A stretch of 64,000 nucleotides of DNA from the NCBI RefSeq assembly GCF_009905615.1, contig NZ_JAAAKW010000004.1, forward strand, positions 1-64,000, read 5' to 3'. Below the pieces are notes generated by a model. The model was not told the origin of the DNA, made no database searches, and worked only from the letters and a program-made list of their open reading frames with translations. Below, piece by piece: positions 1 to 11,206 of this stretch. A program made the translations under genes and the position numbers. Source of the DNA: Pseudomonas sp. SLFW (GTDB lineage Bacteria; Pseudomonadota; Gammaproteobacteria; Pseudomonadales; Pseudomonadaceae). Each line of letters begins with the position of its first letter. Within the stretch, counting starts at the first letter, position 1.

Positions 1-492
1 GTGTTTCCGGGCGGGCAGGGCGGGCCGTTGATGCACGTGATCGCGGCCAAGGCCGTGTGCTTCAAGGAAGCGCTGGAGCCCGCCTTCCGTGACTATCAGG
101 TGCAAGTCATCAAAAACGCCCAGGCCATGGCTGAGGTGTTCAAACAGCGGGGCTACGACGTGGTCTCGGACGGCACCGACAACCACCTGTTCCTCGTCAG
201 CCTCATTCGTCAGGGCATCACCGGCAAAGACGCCGATGCTGCACTGGGCCGCGCTCACATCACGGTCAACAAAAACGCCGTGCCTAACGATCCTCAGTCG
301 CCGTTCGTGACCTCCGGTTTGCGCATCGGCACGCCAGCGGTCACCACGCGAGGTTTTGAGGTCGCGCAGTGCACGGCATTGGCCAACTGGATCTGCGACA
401 TCCTCAACAACCTGGGCGATGCCGAGATGGAGGCCCACGTCGCCCGTCAGGTCAAAGGCCTGTGCGCGTTGTTTCCGGTGTATTCGGCCTGA
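1..492 (+). CDS. glyA: Serine hydroxymethyltransferase, C-terminal part (gene enters from left edge)
   Basis: SHMT is a cytosolic PLP enzyme that interconverts serine plus tetrahydrofolate and glycine plus 5,10-methylene-THF. The 163 visible residues begin at the FPGGQGGP loop just after the PLP-lysine region and run to the natural C terminus. The [14 protein letters not shown] segment near residue 106 is a family hallmark. The start codon lies outside the window. lipA follows 89 nt downstream on the same strand. Pseudomonads usually carry more than one glyA, and this copy next to a lipoyl synthase gene is probably the one tied to glycine cleavage; that link is inference because the upstream genes are not visible. 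Confidence 0.95.
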   Translation: MFPGGQGGPLMHVIAAKAVCFKEALEPAFRDYQVQVIKNAQAMAEVFKQRGYDVVSDGTDNHLFLVSLIRQGITGKDADAALGRAHITVNKNAVPNDPQSPFVTSGLRIGTPAVTTRGFEVAQCTALANWICDILNNLGDAEMEAHVARQVKGLCALFPVYSA

Positions 493-581
493 CTCAGCGC
501 CCGGTCAACGGCTGGCCATTGCGGCCGGCCGTTGCGCGCGTCGAATCCCGACAGCCGCCTCATTCATTCAAGGAGTCATTC

Positions 582-1529
582 ATGCTGCCGGAGCCGTTGA
601 AAGCCGGAGTCAAATTACGGGGCGCGGAGAAGGTGGCGCGCATCCCGGTGAAAATTCTTCCCACCGAAGACATTCCGCGCAAGCCGGACTGGATTCGCGT
701 GCCCATTTCGACCTCGCCGGAAGTCGGCCGAATCAAGGCCCTGCTGCGCAAACACAAACTGCACAGCGTCTGCGAAGAAGCCTCGTGCCCGAACCTGGGC
801 GAATGCTTCAGCGGCGGCACGGCGACGTTCATGATCATGGGCGACATCTGCACCCGGCGTTGCCCGTTCTGCGACGTCGGGCATGGGCGGCCGAAACCGC
901 TGGATGCCGACGAACCCCTCAACCTGGCGACGGCCATCGCCGACTTGCGCCTCAAGTACGTGGTGATCACGTCGGTGGACCGCGACGATCTGAGGGACGG
1001 TGGGGCGGGGCATTTCGTCGACTGCCTGCGCGCGATTCGAAAGCTGTCGCCCGGTGTTCAGCTCGAAACCCTGGTCCCGGATTACCGTGGACGCATGGAC
1101 GTCGCACTGGCCATCACCGAGCAGGAGCCGCCCGATGTCTTCAACCACAACATGGAAACCGTGCCGCGCCTCTATCGCGCCGCCCGACCCGGTTCGGATT
1201 TCGAGTGGTCGCTGGACCTGCTGGAAAACTTCAAAAAGTGTGTGCCCCACGTGCCCACCAAATCCGGCCTGATGCTCGGGTTGGGGGAAACGGACGACGA
1301 AGTCATCGAGGTCATGCAACGCCTGCGTGAGCACGGCACCGACATGCTGACCCTGGGGCAATACCTGCAACCGTCGCGCAGCCACTTGCCGGTTCAACGG
1401 TTCGTGCACCCTGACACCTTTGCCTGGTTCGCTGAAGAAGGGCTGCGTTTGGGCTTCAAGAATGTCGCGTCCGGGCCGCTGGTGCGGTCTTCGTATCACG
1501 CGGATCAGCAGACGACCTGGATCGGCTAG
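582..1529 (+). CDS. lipA: Lipoyl synthase (radical SAM)
   Basis: LipA inserts two sulfur atoms into octanoylated lipoyl domains (GcvH and the E2 subunits of 2-oxo acid dehydrogenases). The 315-residue protein has both iron-sulfur motifs: the auxiliary cluster cysteines C64, C69 and C75 ([12 protein letters not shown]) and the radical-SAM CxxxCxxC at C90, C94 and C97 (CTRRCPFC). The C terminus carries the conserved RSSYHAD segment. The ATG at 582 is preceded by AAGGAG with 6 nt spacing, so upstream in-frame codons are not needed. It follows glyA directly, which suggests a copy dedicated to lipoylation of a glycine-cleavage H protein, additional to the usual lipB-lipA locus. The paralogue idea is inference. 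Confidence 0.95.
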   Translation: MLPEPLKAGVKLRGAEKVARIPVKILPTEDIPRKPDWIRVPISTSPEVGRIKALLRKHKLHSVCEEASCPNLGECFSGGTATFMIMGDICTRRCPFCDVGHGRPKPLDADEPLNLATAIADLRLKYVVITSVDRDDLRDGGAGHFVDCLRAIRKLSPGVQLETLVPDYRGRMDVALAITEQEPPDVFNHNMETVPRLYRAARPGSDFEWSLDLLENFKKCVPHVPTKSGLMLGLGETDDEVIEVMQRLREHGTDMLTLGQYLQPSRSHLPVQRFVHPDTFAWFAEEGLRLGFKNVASGPLVRSSYHADQQTTWIG

Positions 1530-1629
1530 CCTGTCGTTTGTCTGAATTCATCCCGTCGCCCCTGCGATGGATTGCGCTTTCAGGATGAAGTGTAAAAAAT
1601 AAGGCCTTTACCGGAAAAGGGACGACAAG

Positions 1630-2061
1630 ATGCCGCGTATCGGGAAGGCAGTAGGGAATTGTGTGGTGTGGGGCGCGGTGCTGATGCTGTCTGGCTGTGA
1701 ACTCATGGCCAACGGCATTCCTACCGGGCCTGACCTGATCGCCAAGAATCAACTGGTCGGGGCGAACATCAACGAGGCCTACACCAAGCTCGGCAGGCCA
1801 ACCTCCGTGTCGAAGCTGCCCAGCGGATTGTCGCTGGCCAAATGGGACGATGCCTATTCGAACACCACGACGACCGGCATCAACGAACTCAGCGCCGGGC
1901 CGGGCGGCAGCACCATGGTGACGCCGACCACTTCGACCTCGACGTCCAATCACGAATGCATCCTTGAACTGACGTTCAACAATCAGAACATCGTGACCGA
2001 TTTCAACACCTGGAAAAGCGACCGCCTCGCATGTAATCGGCTGTACAGCGGTCGGCGTTGA
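1630..2061 (+). CDS. Putative lipoprotein with BamE/SmpA-like core
   Basis: This is a 143-residue secreted lipoprotein of unknown function. The N terminus is a lipoprotein signal peptide with lipobox LSGC, which would make C23 the lipidated cysteine. The mature part has a layout like small BamE/OmlA/OsmE-type domains: a short helix with a GRP turn (INEAYTKLGRP), a Trp-containing strand, a Thr/Ser/Gly-rich loop (about residues 78-105) and a final strand segment ECILELTFNN. The loop is low in complexity and unusual for the family. Two cysteines in the mature part (ECIL and ACNRL) could form a disulfide. It stands alone between lipA and the fadH-like gene. The fold suggestion is pattern-based only. 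Confidence 0.7.
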   Translation: MPRIGKAVGNCVVWGAVLMLSGCELMANGIPTGPDLIAKNQLVGANINEAYTKLGRPTSVSKLPSGLSLAKWDDAYSNTTTTGINELSAGPGGSTMVTPTTSTSTSNHECILELTFNNQNIVTDFNTWKSDRLACNRLYSGRR

Positions 2062-2259
2062 ACCCTGGCCATCTCGCCTGAAAACCTTTCACGTAAAGCA
2101 TGGTGGTCGAGGCCCTGCACACTTCGATCAATAAATTGTCACATTCGGTCATTGAGCACGACTGCGATGCTGTTTACTGTCGGCGTCATGAACGGGAACT
2201 ACGCTGTAGTCCCTGAATACACGACGAGCGCCCGAAGAGCGTTCGCGTCTACGTGATGA

Positions 2260-4317
<2,058 letters not shown>

Positions 4318-4346
4318 GCCTACGCACTGGGTGTGCAGTGCACGCT

Positions 4347-4438
4347 CCTGTGGGAGCGAATTCATTCGCGAAAAGGGTGTGAGCGACACACATGCTTGGT
4401 GGGTGCCGCCGCTTCGCGAATAAATTCGCTCCCACAGG
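4347..4438. repeat. REPIN: two inverted REP units (GAATTCATTC class)
   Basis: Two REP sequences face each other: a unit reading TGTGGGAGCGAATTCATTCG at the left and its near reverse complement at the right, separated by about 45 nt containing a GTGTGAGCGACACAC palindrome. The pair can fold into one long hairpin. It sits between the convergent-free 3' end of fadH and the next gene. REPINs of this kind are scattered non-autonomous elements mobilised in trans by RAYT transposases in pseudomonads; no RAYT gene is in the window. Confidence 0.9.
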
Positions 4439-4498
4439 GTTCAGCGTCAGACAGGGCTACACGGTAGACTTCGAACCTTTCGTCCCGCGCTGAACGCC

Positions 4499-5407
4499 AT
4501 GCTCCCCCAAGCCCCACTCCAACCTCTCAACCTGCCCTGGCTCGCCGCGTCCGGCGTCAGCGTCGCGATCCTGCGTCTGGACCTGATCGACCCACTGATC
4601 AGCGGCAACAAATGGTTCAAGCTCTCTCACCACCTCGCCGCTGCAAAAGAGACAGGGGCCGAAGGGGTGATCAGTCTGGGCGGCGCGCATTCCAATCACC
4701 TGCACGCACTGGCATCGGCGGGCAAGCGTTTCGGCTTTTCCACGGTCGGGCTGTTGCGGGGGCATGCCGTGGAAACGCCCACCGTGCTGGACCTTCAAGC
4801 GTTCGGGATGGAACTCCACTGGCTTGGCTATGCAGGCTATCGTGCCCGACACGAAGCGGATTTCTGGACGCCGTGGCGTGAGCGTTATCCACAGCTGTAT
4901 CCGATTCCTGAAGGTGGCGGTGGGCGGGAGGGCGCGTTGGGTTGCGCCGAGATCGTGCAACAGGCCCGTGATCAACTCTCCGACATCGGCTGGGACGACT
5001 ATGACGGCTGGTGGCTGGCGTGTGGAACGGGCACCACGCTGGCCGGCTTGGTGCTGGCCGAAGCAGAAAATCGCAGCGTGTACGGGGCGATGGCGGTTCC
5101 GGAAGGGCATGGGGTCGCTGAAAACGTGGCCGCCATCCTCGGCGGTGACCGAGATGTGCGATACGAATTGCTCGACGCCAGTCGCGGAGGTTTTGCCAAG
5201 GTTGACGCAATATTGCTGGACTTCATTGCCACCAGCGAATCGCAAAGCGGCGTGCCCCTCGAACCGCTCTACACTGGCAAGGCGGTGTTGGCGTTGCAGC
5301 AGGCGGTCGAAGCGGGGCGGTTCGCGCAAGGCACGCGGCTGATCTTTGTGCATACCGGCGGTCTGCAAGGCAAGCGAGCTTCCAACGCACTCTGCGCCGC
5401 GTACTGA
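4499..5407 (+). CDS. PLP-dependent ACC deaminase/D-cysteine desulfhydrase family protein
   Basis: A 302-residue fold-type-II PLP enzyme. The PLP lysine is K38 in SGNKWFKL, and S65 in GGAHSNH is spaced 27 residues from it, exactly as the catalytic Lys-Ser pair of ACC deaminase. A Gly-rich phosphate loop is seen at CGTGTTLAG. The family includes 1-aminocyclopropane-1-carboxylate deaminase, D-cysteine desulfhydrase and uncharacterised members. This protein is shorter than typical ACC deaminase (about 338), which favours the generic YedO/D-cysteine desulfhydrase-like branch. No regulator such as acdR is adjacent. Substrate cannot be assigned from sequence. Confidence 0.85.
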   Translation: MLPQAPLQPLNLPWLAASGVSVAILRLDLIDPLISGNKWFKLSHHLAAAKETGAEGVISLGGAHSNHLHALASAGKRFGFSTVGLLRGHAVETPTVLDLQAFGMELHWLGYAGYRARHEADFWTPWRERYPQLYPIPEGGGGREGALGCAEIVQQARDQLSDIGWDDYDGWWLACGTGTTLAGLVLAEAENRSVYGAMAVPEGHGVAENVAAILGGDRDVRYELLDASRGGFAKVDAILLDFIATSESQSGVPLEPLYTGKAVLALQQAVEAGRFAQGTRLIFVHTGGLQGKRASNALCAAY

Positions 5408-5432
5408 GCCCGGCAACGACACATCCCTCCAC

Positions 5433-5535
5433 GGTTGGAGCGAATTCATTCGCGAGGCGCGGGTTCAGACGACGTCTCTCCGTTGCCTGGTCCATTTTTC
5501 GTCGGATCGCCGCCCAGGATGAATTCGCTCCTACA
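5433..5535. repeat. Degenerate REPIN
   Basis: Left unit GGAGCGAATTCATTCGCGA and right unit GAATTCGCTCCTACAG are inverted copies of the main REP class, but both ends have decayed. The 309-nt gap 5408-5716 holds only this element and, to its right, the sigma54-like promoter of the transporter at 5717. Confidence 0.7.
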
Positions 5536-5589
5536 GAGAGTTAGCGTCGAGCCGTTCAATTTGAGGTGAATGCCCTAAACCAGCGCCTC

Positions 5590-5605
5590 TGGCACGAATC
5601 CTGCG
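5590..5605 (+). promoter_or_regulatory. Sigma54 (RpoN) -24/-12 promoter candidate
   Basis: TGGCACG at 5590 followed after 4 nt by CTGC at 5601-5604 matches the sigma54 consensus TGGCACG-N4-TTGC with one mismatch in the -12 element; the invariant GG and GC are correctly spaced. It lies 112 nt before the ATG of the MHS transporter. Sigma54 control would require an enhancer-binding protein, which is not encoded nearby. Confidence 0.5.
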
Positions 5606-5716
5606 GATCAGACCCCATGACAGGTCGGTCCTGAGTACGTCGACGACACTTCTGGAGTAAGGCGGCTCAGGCGCTGTACCGATAATCGGATCTTTCCTAC
5701 GCGCGCCGAGGTTTTC

Positions 5717-7057
5717 ATGACCACTCCAGCCATCGAGCAGGTTGACCCTGCCACCCTGAGAAAAGTCATCGTGGCGGCCGGCATCGGCAATTTTGTCGAA
5801 TGGTTCGACTTTGCGGTCTACGGATTTTTAGCTACGACTATCGCTCAGCAATTTTTCCCCAGCGGCGACGCCAGCGCGGCGCTGCTCAAGACCTTCGCCG
5901 TGTTCGCTGTGGCCTTCGCCTTCCGTCCCTTGGGCGGTGTGTTTTTCGGCATGCTCGGCGACAAGATCGGCCGCAAACGCACCCTGGCTTTCACCATTCT
6001 GTTGATGGCCGGGGCGACCACGATCATTGGGCTGCTCCCCACCTACGCCGCCATCGGCGTGATCGCGCCAATCCTTCTGACCATCATCCGCTGCGCCCAA
6101 GGCTTTTCCGCCGGGGGTGAATACGCGGGGGCCTGCGCCTACCTGATGGAGCACGCGCCTCGGGGCAAACGGGCGTGGTACGGCAGCTTCGTGCCGGTCT
6201 CGACCTTCGCGGCGTTCGCATCAGCAGCAATTTTCGCCTACGCACTGGAAGCCTCGCTGTCGGCGGATGCCATGAGCAGCTGGGGTTGGCGCCTGCCGTT
6301 CTTGGTCGCCGCGCCCCTCGGGCTGGTCGGCCTGTACCTGCGCTGGAAACTGGACGAAACTCCGGCCTTCCAGGCCGTCACCGAAGAACACGCCGTGGCC
6401 CATTCGCCGCTCAAGGAAACCCTGCGCAACCACGGCGCCGCGATTCTCGCTCTGGGCGCATTCATCTCGCTGACGGCGCTGTCCTTCTATATGTTCACCA
6501 CGTACTTCGCGACCTACCTGCAAGTGGCCGGAGGTCTAACCCGCGCCACCGCATTGCTGGTGTCGTTGATCGCATTGTTGTTTGCGTCGTTGTTGTGCCC
6601 GGTGGCCGGGGCGTTTTCTGACAAGGTCGGGCGTCGAGCCACGGTGATTACCGCCTGTGTCCTGCTGGCGGGGGTGGTCTATCCGTCGTTCCTGATGGCC
6701 AGTTCCGGTTCGTTCGCAGGCTCCATCATCGGCGTGATGCTGCTGGCGACCGGCGCGGTGCTGTGCAACGTGGTCACGGCGGCGCTGCTGTCCGAGACCT
6801 TTCCCACGCGCACGCGTTATACGGCCTCGGCGATCACCTACAACATTGCCTACACCATTTTCGGCGGTACCGCACCGCTGATGGCGACCTGGCTGATTGG
6901 CCTGACGGGCAGCAACCTGTCACCGGCGTTTTACCTGATCATGGTCGCGGCACTGGGGCTAGTGGGCGGGTTGGCGTTGCCAGAGACGTCGAAGGTCTCG
7001 CTGCATGACGTGGACGGGTCGCTGGAGCGGCGTGCCGCTGCCCAGTCCATCGCCTGA
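5717..7057 (+). CDS. MFS transporter, metabolite:H+ symporter (MHS/ProP-like) family
   Basis: A 446-residue inner-membrane permease with about 12 predicted hydrophobic segments. The N terminus VIVAAGIGNFVEWFDFAVYG is the signature of the MHS family (ProP, KgtP, citrate and shikimate carriers). The cytoplasmic loop 2-3 motif GDKIGRKRTL and the related SDKVGRRATV in the second half are the two MFS loop motifs. The acidic end of the first helix (EWFDF) is typical. ATG at 5717 has GAGG upstream. Known substrates of the family are osmoprotectants and di/tricarboxylates; this one's substrate is unknown. A sigma54-like promoter upstream would fit a dicarboxylate or amino-acid derivative carrier. Confidence 0.88.
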   Translation: MTTPAIEQVDPATLRKVIVAAGIGNFVEWFDFAVYGFLATTIAQQFFPSGDASAALLKTFAVFAVAFAFRPLGGVFFGMLGDKIGRKRTLAFTILLMAGATTIIGLLPTYAAIGVIAPILLTIIRCAQGFSAGGEYAGACAYLMEHAPRGKRAWYGSFVPVSTFAAFASAAIFAYALEASLSADAMSSWGWRLPFLVAAPLGLVGLYLRWKLDETPAFQAVTEEHAVAHSPLKETLRNHGAAILALGAFISLTALSFYMFTTYFATYLQVAGGLTRATALLVSLIALLFASLLCPVAGAFSDKVGRRATVITACVLLAGVVYPSFLMASSGSFAGSIIGVMLLATGAVLCNVVTAALLSETFPTRTRYTASAITYNIAYTIFGGTAPLMATWLIGLTGSNLSPAFYLIMVAALGLVGGLALPETSKVSLHDVDGSLERRAAAQSIA

Positions 7058-7062
7058 CCCCC

Positions 7063-7152
7063 CTGTAAGAGCGAGCTTGCTCGCGATAGCGATCATTCAG
7101 CGATATTTTCATCATGAGTAGACCGCCATCGCGAGCAAACTCACTCCTACAG
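7063..7152. repeat. REPIN of a second class (GAGCTTGCTC core)
   Basis: Left unit TGTAAGAGCGAGCTTGCTCG and an imperfect inverted right unit ending in CACTCCTACAG flank about 45 nt. The palindromic core GCGAGCTTGCTCGC differs from the GCGAATTCATTCGC core of the other elements, so at least two REP families are present. Confidence 0.8.
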
Positions 7153-7306
7153 GTCGCGCGAGTGCGGGCACCCCGCAGCTCACAATTCCCGCAACAAAAC
7201 ATGGCAACACCGCCCCAAAAAATGGCACATTTACGGCCCTCAGTGCCGCTGACATTTCTTGTCATCAATTGCGTGCGGCACATCACCCGTTCGATGGATG
7301 AACCCG

Positions 7307-8512
7307 ATGGCCGTCACCAGCCCTTCGACCGCGACTTCCGCGATCCCCCAATCCAGCCCGCTGGTCCTGCGCATCATTGGCGCAGTGGCGCTGGCGCACC
7401 TGCTCAACGACCTGATTCAGTCGATCCTGCCGTCGATCTACCCGATGCTCAAAGCCTCGTATGGCCTGAGCTTCACCCAGGTCGGCCTGATCACCCTGAC
7501 ATTCCAGGTCACCGCCTCGCTGCTGCAGCCCTGGGTCGGTTATTTCACGGACCGCCACCCCAATCCGCTGGTCTTGCCGGTAGGGTCGCTGTGCATTCTG
7601 GCCGGGGTGCTGATGCTCGCGACGGTGGGCAGCTTTCCGCTGATTCTGCTGGCGGCGGGCCTGATCGGCATCGGTTCCTCGACGTTTCACCCCGAAGCCT
7701 CGCGGATCGCCCGACTCGCGTCCGGTGGGCGTTTCGGCCTGGCGCAATCGACGTTTCAGGTGGGCGGCAACAGCGGTTCGGCCATCGGACCCTTGCTGGC
7801 GGCGGCGATCATCATCCCGTTTGGCCAAGGCCACATCGCCTACTTCGCGCTGATCGCACTGTTCTCGGTGGGCCTGCTGTACGTCATCAGCCGCTGGTAT
7901 AAACAGCACCTGGCGCTGTTCAAGCTCAAGGCCGGCCACGCCGCGACCCACGGCCTGTCCAAAGGCCGGGTGACCAGCGCGCTGGTGGTGCTGGCGATGC
8001 TGGTGTTCTCCAAGTATTTCTACATGGCCAGCTTCACCAGCTACTTCACCTTCTTCCTGATCGAGAAATTCCAGCTGACGGTCGCCAGCTCGCAGTTGCA
8101 CCTCTTCATGTTCCTCGCAGCCGTTGCGGCGGGCACCTTCTTCGGTGGGCCGATTGGCGACAAGATCGGCCGCAAGGCGGTGATCTGGTTCTCGATCCTT
8201 GGCGTGGCGCCGTTCACCATTGCGCTGCCGTACGCTGACCTGTTCTGGACCAGCGTGCTGAGCGTGATCATCGGCTTCATCCTGGCCTCGGCGTTCTCGG
8301 CCATCGTCGTTTACGCACAAGAGCTGGTGCCAGGCAACGTCGGCATGATCGCCGGGATCTTCTTCGGCCTGATGTTCGGCTTCGGCGGCATCGGCGCCGC
8401 ATTATTAGGCCACCTCGCGGACCTTCACGGCATCGTGTATGTCTACACGCTGTGTTCCTTCCTCCCGCTTCTGGGCATCCTGGCGATCCTGCTTCCGAGA
8501 ACGAAACGCTGA
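7307..8512 (+). CDS. fsr: MFS transporter, fosmidomycin-resistance (Fsr) family
   Basis: A 401-residue inner-membrane efflux permease of the Fsr type, with about 12 hydrophobic helices. Recognisable segments are [19 protein letters not shown] in helix 1, [14 protein letters not shown] in the first half and [13 protein letters not shown] in the second half. Fsr of E. coli exports fosmidomycin; the natural substrate of family members is mostly unknown. The start could be 7298 or 7307; neither has a strong ribosome site and I prefer 7307 (MAVTS). Its TGA overlaps the ATG of arsB by one base, so the two are translationally coupled, which suggests a shared efflux role. Confidence 0.85.
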   Translation: MAVTSPSTATSAIPQSSPLVLRIIGAVALAHLLNDLIQSILPSIYPMLKASYGLSFTQVGLITLTFQVTASLLQPWVGYFTDRHPNPLVLPVGSLCILAGVLMLATVGSFPLILLAAGLIGIGSSTFHPEASRIARLASGGRFGLAQSTFQVGGNSGSAIGPLLAAAIIIPFGQGHIAYFALIALFSVGLLYVISRWYKQHLALFKLKAGHAATHGLSKGRVTSALVVLAMLVFSKYFYMASFTSYFTFFLIEKFQLTVASSQLHLFMFLAAVAAGTFFGGPIGDKIGRKAVIWFSILGVAPFTIALPYADLFWTSVLSVIIGFILASAFSAIVVYAQELVPGNVGMIAGIFFGLMFGFGGIGAALLGHLADLHGIVYVYTLCSFLPLLGILAILLPRTKR

Positions 8513-9795
8513 TGCTGATAGCGGTCCTGATCTTTCTGGTCACCATCACCCTGGTGATCTGGCAACCCAAAGGGCTGGGCGTCGGCTGGAGTGCGACGTT
8601 CGGCGCCGTGCTGGCGTTGCTCTTCGGCGTCGTGCACCTGTCGGACATTCCGCAGGTCTGGCACATCATCTGGAACGCCACCGGCACCTTCATCGCGCTG
8701 ATTATCATCAGCCTGTTGCTCGATGAAGCCGGATTCTTCAACTGGGCCGCGTTGCACGTGGCGCGTTGGGGCAAGGGGAGAGGGCGCAGGCTGTTCGCGT
8801 TCATCGTGCTGCTCGGCGCGCTGGTGTCGGCGCTGTTCGCCAACGACGGCGCGGCCCTGATTCTCACGCCCATCGTCATGTCGATGCTGCTGGCGCTGCG
8901 GTTTTCCCCGGCAACCACGCTGGCGTTCGTCATGGCGGCGGGCTTCATCGCCGACACCGCGAGCCTGCCGCTGGTGGTGTCGAACCTGGTGAACATCGTG
9001 TCCGCCGACTATTTCGGCATCGGCTTCAATCGCTACGCCTCGGTGATGGTCCCGGTCAACCTGGTGAGCGTCGCGGCCACGCTGGCGATCCTGATGCTGT
9101 TTTTCCGCAAGGACATCCCGCAGACCTTCGACGCCTCGCAGCTTGCCGAGCCTTCGTCGGCCATCCACGACCGACCCACGTTCATCGCCGGTTGGTGGGT
9201 ATTGGGGATTCTGCTGGTGGGGTGCTTTGCGCTTGAGCCATTGGGTATTCCCATCAGTGCGATTTCGGCGGTGTGCGCCGCGATTTTGTGGGGCATCGCG
9301 GCCAAGGGGCATCAGATTTCCACCGGCAAGGTGCTGAAAGAAGCGCCGTGGCAGATCGTGATTTTCTCGCTGGGCATGTACCTCGTGGTGTACGGCCTGC
9401 GCAACGAAGGCATGACGACTTACCTTGCGGGCTGGCTCGACCGCTTCGCCGAACACGGCCTGTGGGGCGCGGCAATGGGCACCGGTGTACTGACGGCGCT
9501 GCTGTCCTCGGTGATGAACAACCTGCCCACGGTGCTGATCGGCCTGCTGTCCATCGACGCGAGCCACGCCCATGGCCCGTTGCAGGAAGCGATGATCTAC
9601 GCCAACGTCATCGGCAGCGATCTGGGGCCGAAGATCACGCCCATCGGCAGCCTCGCGACGTTGCTGTGGCTTCATGTGCTGGCGCAGAAAGGCGTCAGCA
9701 TCGGTTGGGGCTATTACTTCCGCGTCGGCATCGTGCTGACGTTGCCGGTGCTGCTGATCACACTGGCGGCGCTGGTGTTGCGATTGAGTGTCTGA
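8512..9795 (+). CDS. arsB: Arsenite/antimonite efflux permease ArsB
   Basis: The 427-residue inner-membrane protein reads closely like E. coli ArsB throughout: [20 protein letters not shown] at the start, [53 protein letters not shown] and [20 protein letters not shown]. ArsB is an As(III)/Sb(III)-H+ antiporter. The ATG overlaps the fsr stop by one base. No arsR, arsC or arsH lies on either side, so this is not a standard ars operon; expression may follow the fsr promoter. Its last 38 nt overlap the 3' end of the convergent DUF1853 gene. Confidence 0.93.
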   Translation: MLIAVLIFLVTITLVIWQPKGLGVGWSATFGAVLALLFGVVHLSDIPQVWHIIWNATGTFIALIIISLLLDEAGFFNWAALHVARWGKGRGRRLFAFIVLLGALVSALFANDGAALILTPIVMSMLLALRFSPATTLAFVMAAGFIADTASLPLVVSNLVNIVSADYFGIGFNRYASVMVPVNLVSVAATLAILMLFFRKDIPQTFDASQLAEPSSAIHDRPTFIAGWWVLGILLVGCFALEPLGIPISAISAVCAAILWGIAAKGHQISTGKVLKEAPWQIVIFSLGMYLVVYGLRNEGMTTYLAGWLDRFAEHGLWGAAMGTGVLTALLSSVMNNLPTVLIGLLSIDASHAHGPLQEAMIYANVIGSDLGPKITPIGSLATLLWLHVLAQKGVSIGWGYYFRVGIVLTLPVLLITLAALVLRLSV

Positions 9796-10741
9796 CCTCG
9801 TCGTCTTCCGGGGCGTGCGGCCACCGGTCTGACACCAGAAATACCCGCTCGGCCTCTTGCCAATGGTAGTCCGGGTGTTCAGTCAGGCGCACCAGCAATT
9901 GCGCTTGAGCCGTGGGCGCGAGTTGGTGGCGCCAGGCCTCGAACGCTTCTGCGCTCCACACCTCGTCATACCGGGCAGGCCCCAACCACGCATGGCGTGG
10001 CAGCGGTTGCCAGCGACCTTCGGCGTGACGCAGAGCGAAGGCGGCCCAGTCCTTGCGATGCACCCATGTGCCGCGAAGATGCTCGGGGTGCGCGCCTTGC
10101 GGGGATGCGCCGCTGTCCGGCCATGGATACAGCAGATACCCCCCCAGCCACAGCGCGGCGCTGAAGGATTCGATCCCGAGTGCCGAGAGTGCGTGGCGGC
10201 TTTCCTCACGCCCGGACATCGGCAATTGATGCTGATGCAAGTGCGCCAGTTTCAGCCCCAGTCGGTCATGAGAACCCGGCCCAAGCCAGTTCGCCGGGTC
10301 ATGGCCGTCGGTGTGCCGTTCGCCCAGATAGAACTTGATCGCCAGTTCGACGTGATGAATGCCGTCCCTGTCCTTCAAGACCATGTCCAGCTCGCCCAAG
10401 GTATGCCCCCCGATGCGAATCGGCAGGTTGGCCGCCAGCATCTCCACCCCTGGCGCGTGATGAATCGCGAAATGCCAGAGACGTTCGTAATAAAGACCCA
10501 ATCGGCGGATCGAACTGCGCGACAGCCATTCCACGAGTTCGCCGCTGTCCTGATCGAGCTGCCGTAAGAAGGCCTCCAGCGCCTGGGGATGTTGCACCCA
10601 GTCACTGCCGCTCAAGGGATGACGCTGCGGCCACTCGGTGACCGCCAGCATCGGCGGCGACAGAATCGCCCACGCCAGATCCCGCACCTGAGGCGTGCGC
10701 AGTTGACGGGGCAGGGCGGTGAGGGTCGGGAAGGGGGTCAT
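9758..10741 (-). CDS. DUF1853 family protein
   Basis: A 327-residue cytosolic protein with no signal peptide or membrane segment, of the uncharacterised DUF1853 family. Conserved blocks are [15 protein letters not shown] near residue 80, then [12 protein letters not shown] followed by [12 protein letters not shown] near residues 114-140. That D-x(n)-E-x-K pattern resembles the catalytic core of PD-(D/E)XK nucleases, but this is only a resemblance. The gene converges on arsB with a 38-nt overlap of coding sequence. Its promoter side faces the REPIN array. Confidence 0.8.
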   Translation of the reverse strand: MTPFPTLTALPRQLRTPQVRDLAWAILSPPMLAVTEWPQRHPLSGSDWVQHPQALEAFLRQLDQDSGELVEWLSRSSIRRLGLYYERLWHFAIHHAPGVEMLAANLPIRIGGHTLGELDMVLKDRDGIHHVELAIKFYLGERHTDGHDPANWLGPGSHDRLGLKLAHLHQHQLPMSGREESRHALSALGIESFSAALWLGGYLLYPWPDSGASPQGAHPEHLRGTWVHRKDWAAFALRHAEGRWQPLPRHAWLGPARYDEVWSAEAFEAWRHQLAPTAQAQLLVRLTEHPDYHWQEAERVFLVSDRWPHAPEDDEVRHSIATPAPPV

Positions 10742-10790
10742 GGGCTCAGGATAGCAGGGCGGACGCCTCTGAATGCGCGGCGTTACCGAA

Positions 10791-11080
10791 CCCCTGTGGG
10801 AGCGAATTTATTCGCGATAGGTCGGTACAGCCGACACATCTCCGTTGCCGGACCCATTTTTCGCGAATGAATTCGCTCCCACAGTTGAGACTGCGCCAAG
10901 CACGGGCTACGGGGCACCACTGAACCCCTGTGGGAGCGAATTTATTCGCGATAGGTCGGTAGCCGACACATCTCCGTTGCCGGACCCATTTTTCGCGAAT
11001 GAATTCGCTCCCACAGTTGAGACTGCGCCAAGCCCGGGCTACGGGGCACCACTGAACACCTGTGGGAGCGAATTCATTCG
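10791..11080. repeat. Tandem array of REPIN units (two full copies plus a third half)
   Basis: A unit made of a REP (TGTGGGAGCGAATTTATTCG), a spacer, an inverted REP and a short tail is repeated head to tail: copies begin at 10791, 10925 and 11057. The period is 134 then 132 nt; the difference is a 2-nt deletion in the GGTACAGCCG spacer of copy two. Copies one and two are otherwise nearly identical, and the third is a lone left unit. The array fills most of the 465-nt gap 10742-11206 between the divergent DUF1853 and nadK genes; the nadK promoter must lie in the last 130 nt. Confidence 0.9.
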
Positions 11081-11206
11081 CGATACGCCGGTGCAGGCGA
11101 CACATGTCCTTCGTCGTCAGGGCATTATGGACGCGCCCCATTTGCCGCCCCCGACCCCTTCGCCCATAATCGCGTTCTTTCTGTGCCTGAACCCTGCGGG
11201 AGCCCC

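Noticed and set aside
10791..11080. CRISPR array
   Set aside because: The direct repeats are 132-134 nt apart with the spacer repeated too, each unit is palindromic, and no cas gene is near; it is a tandem REPIN.
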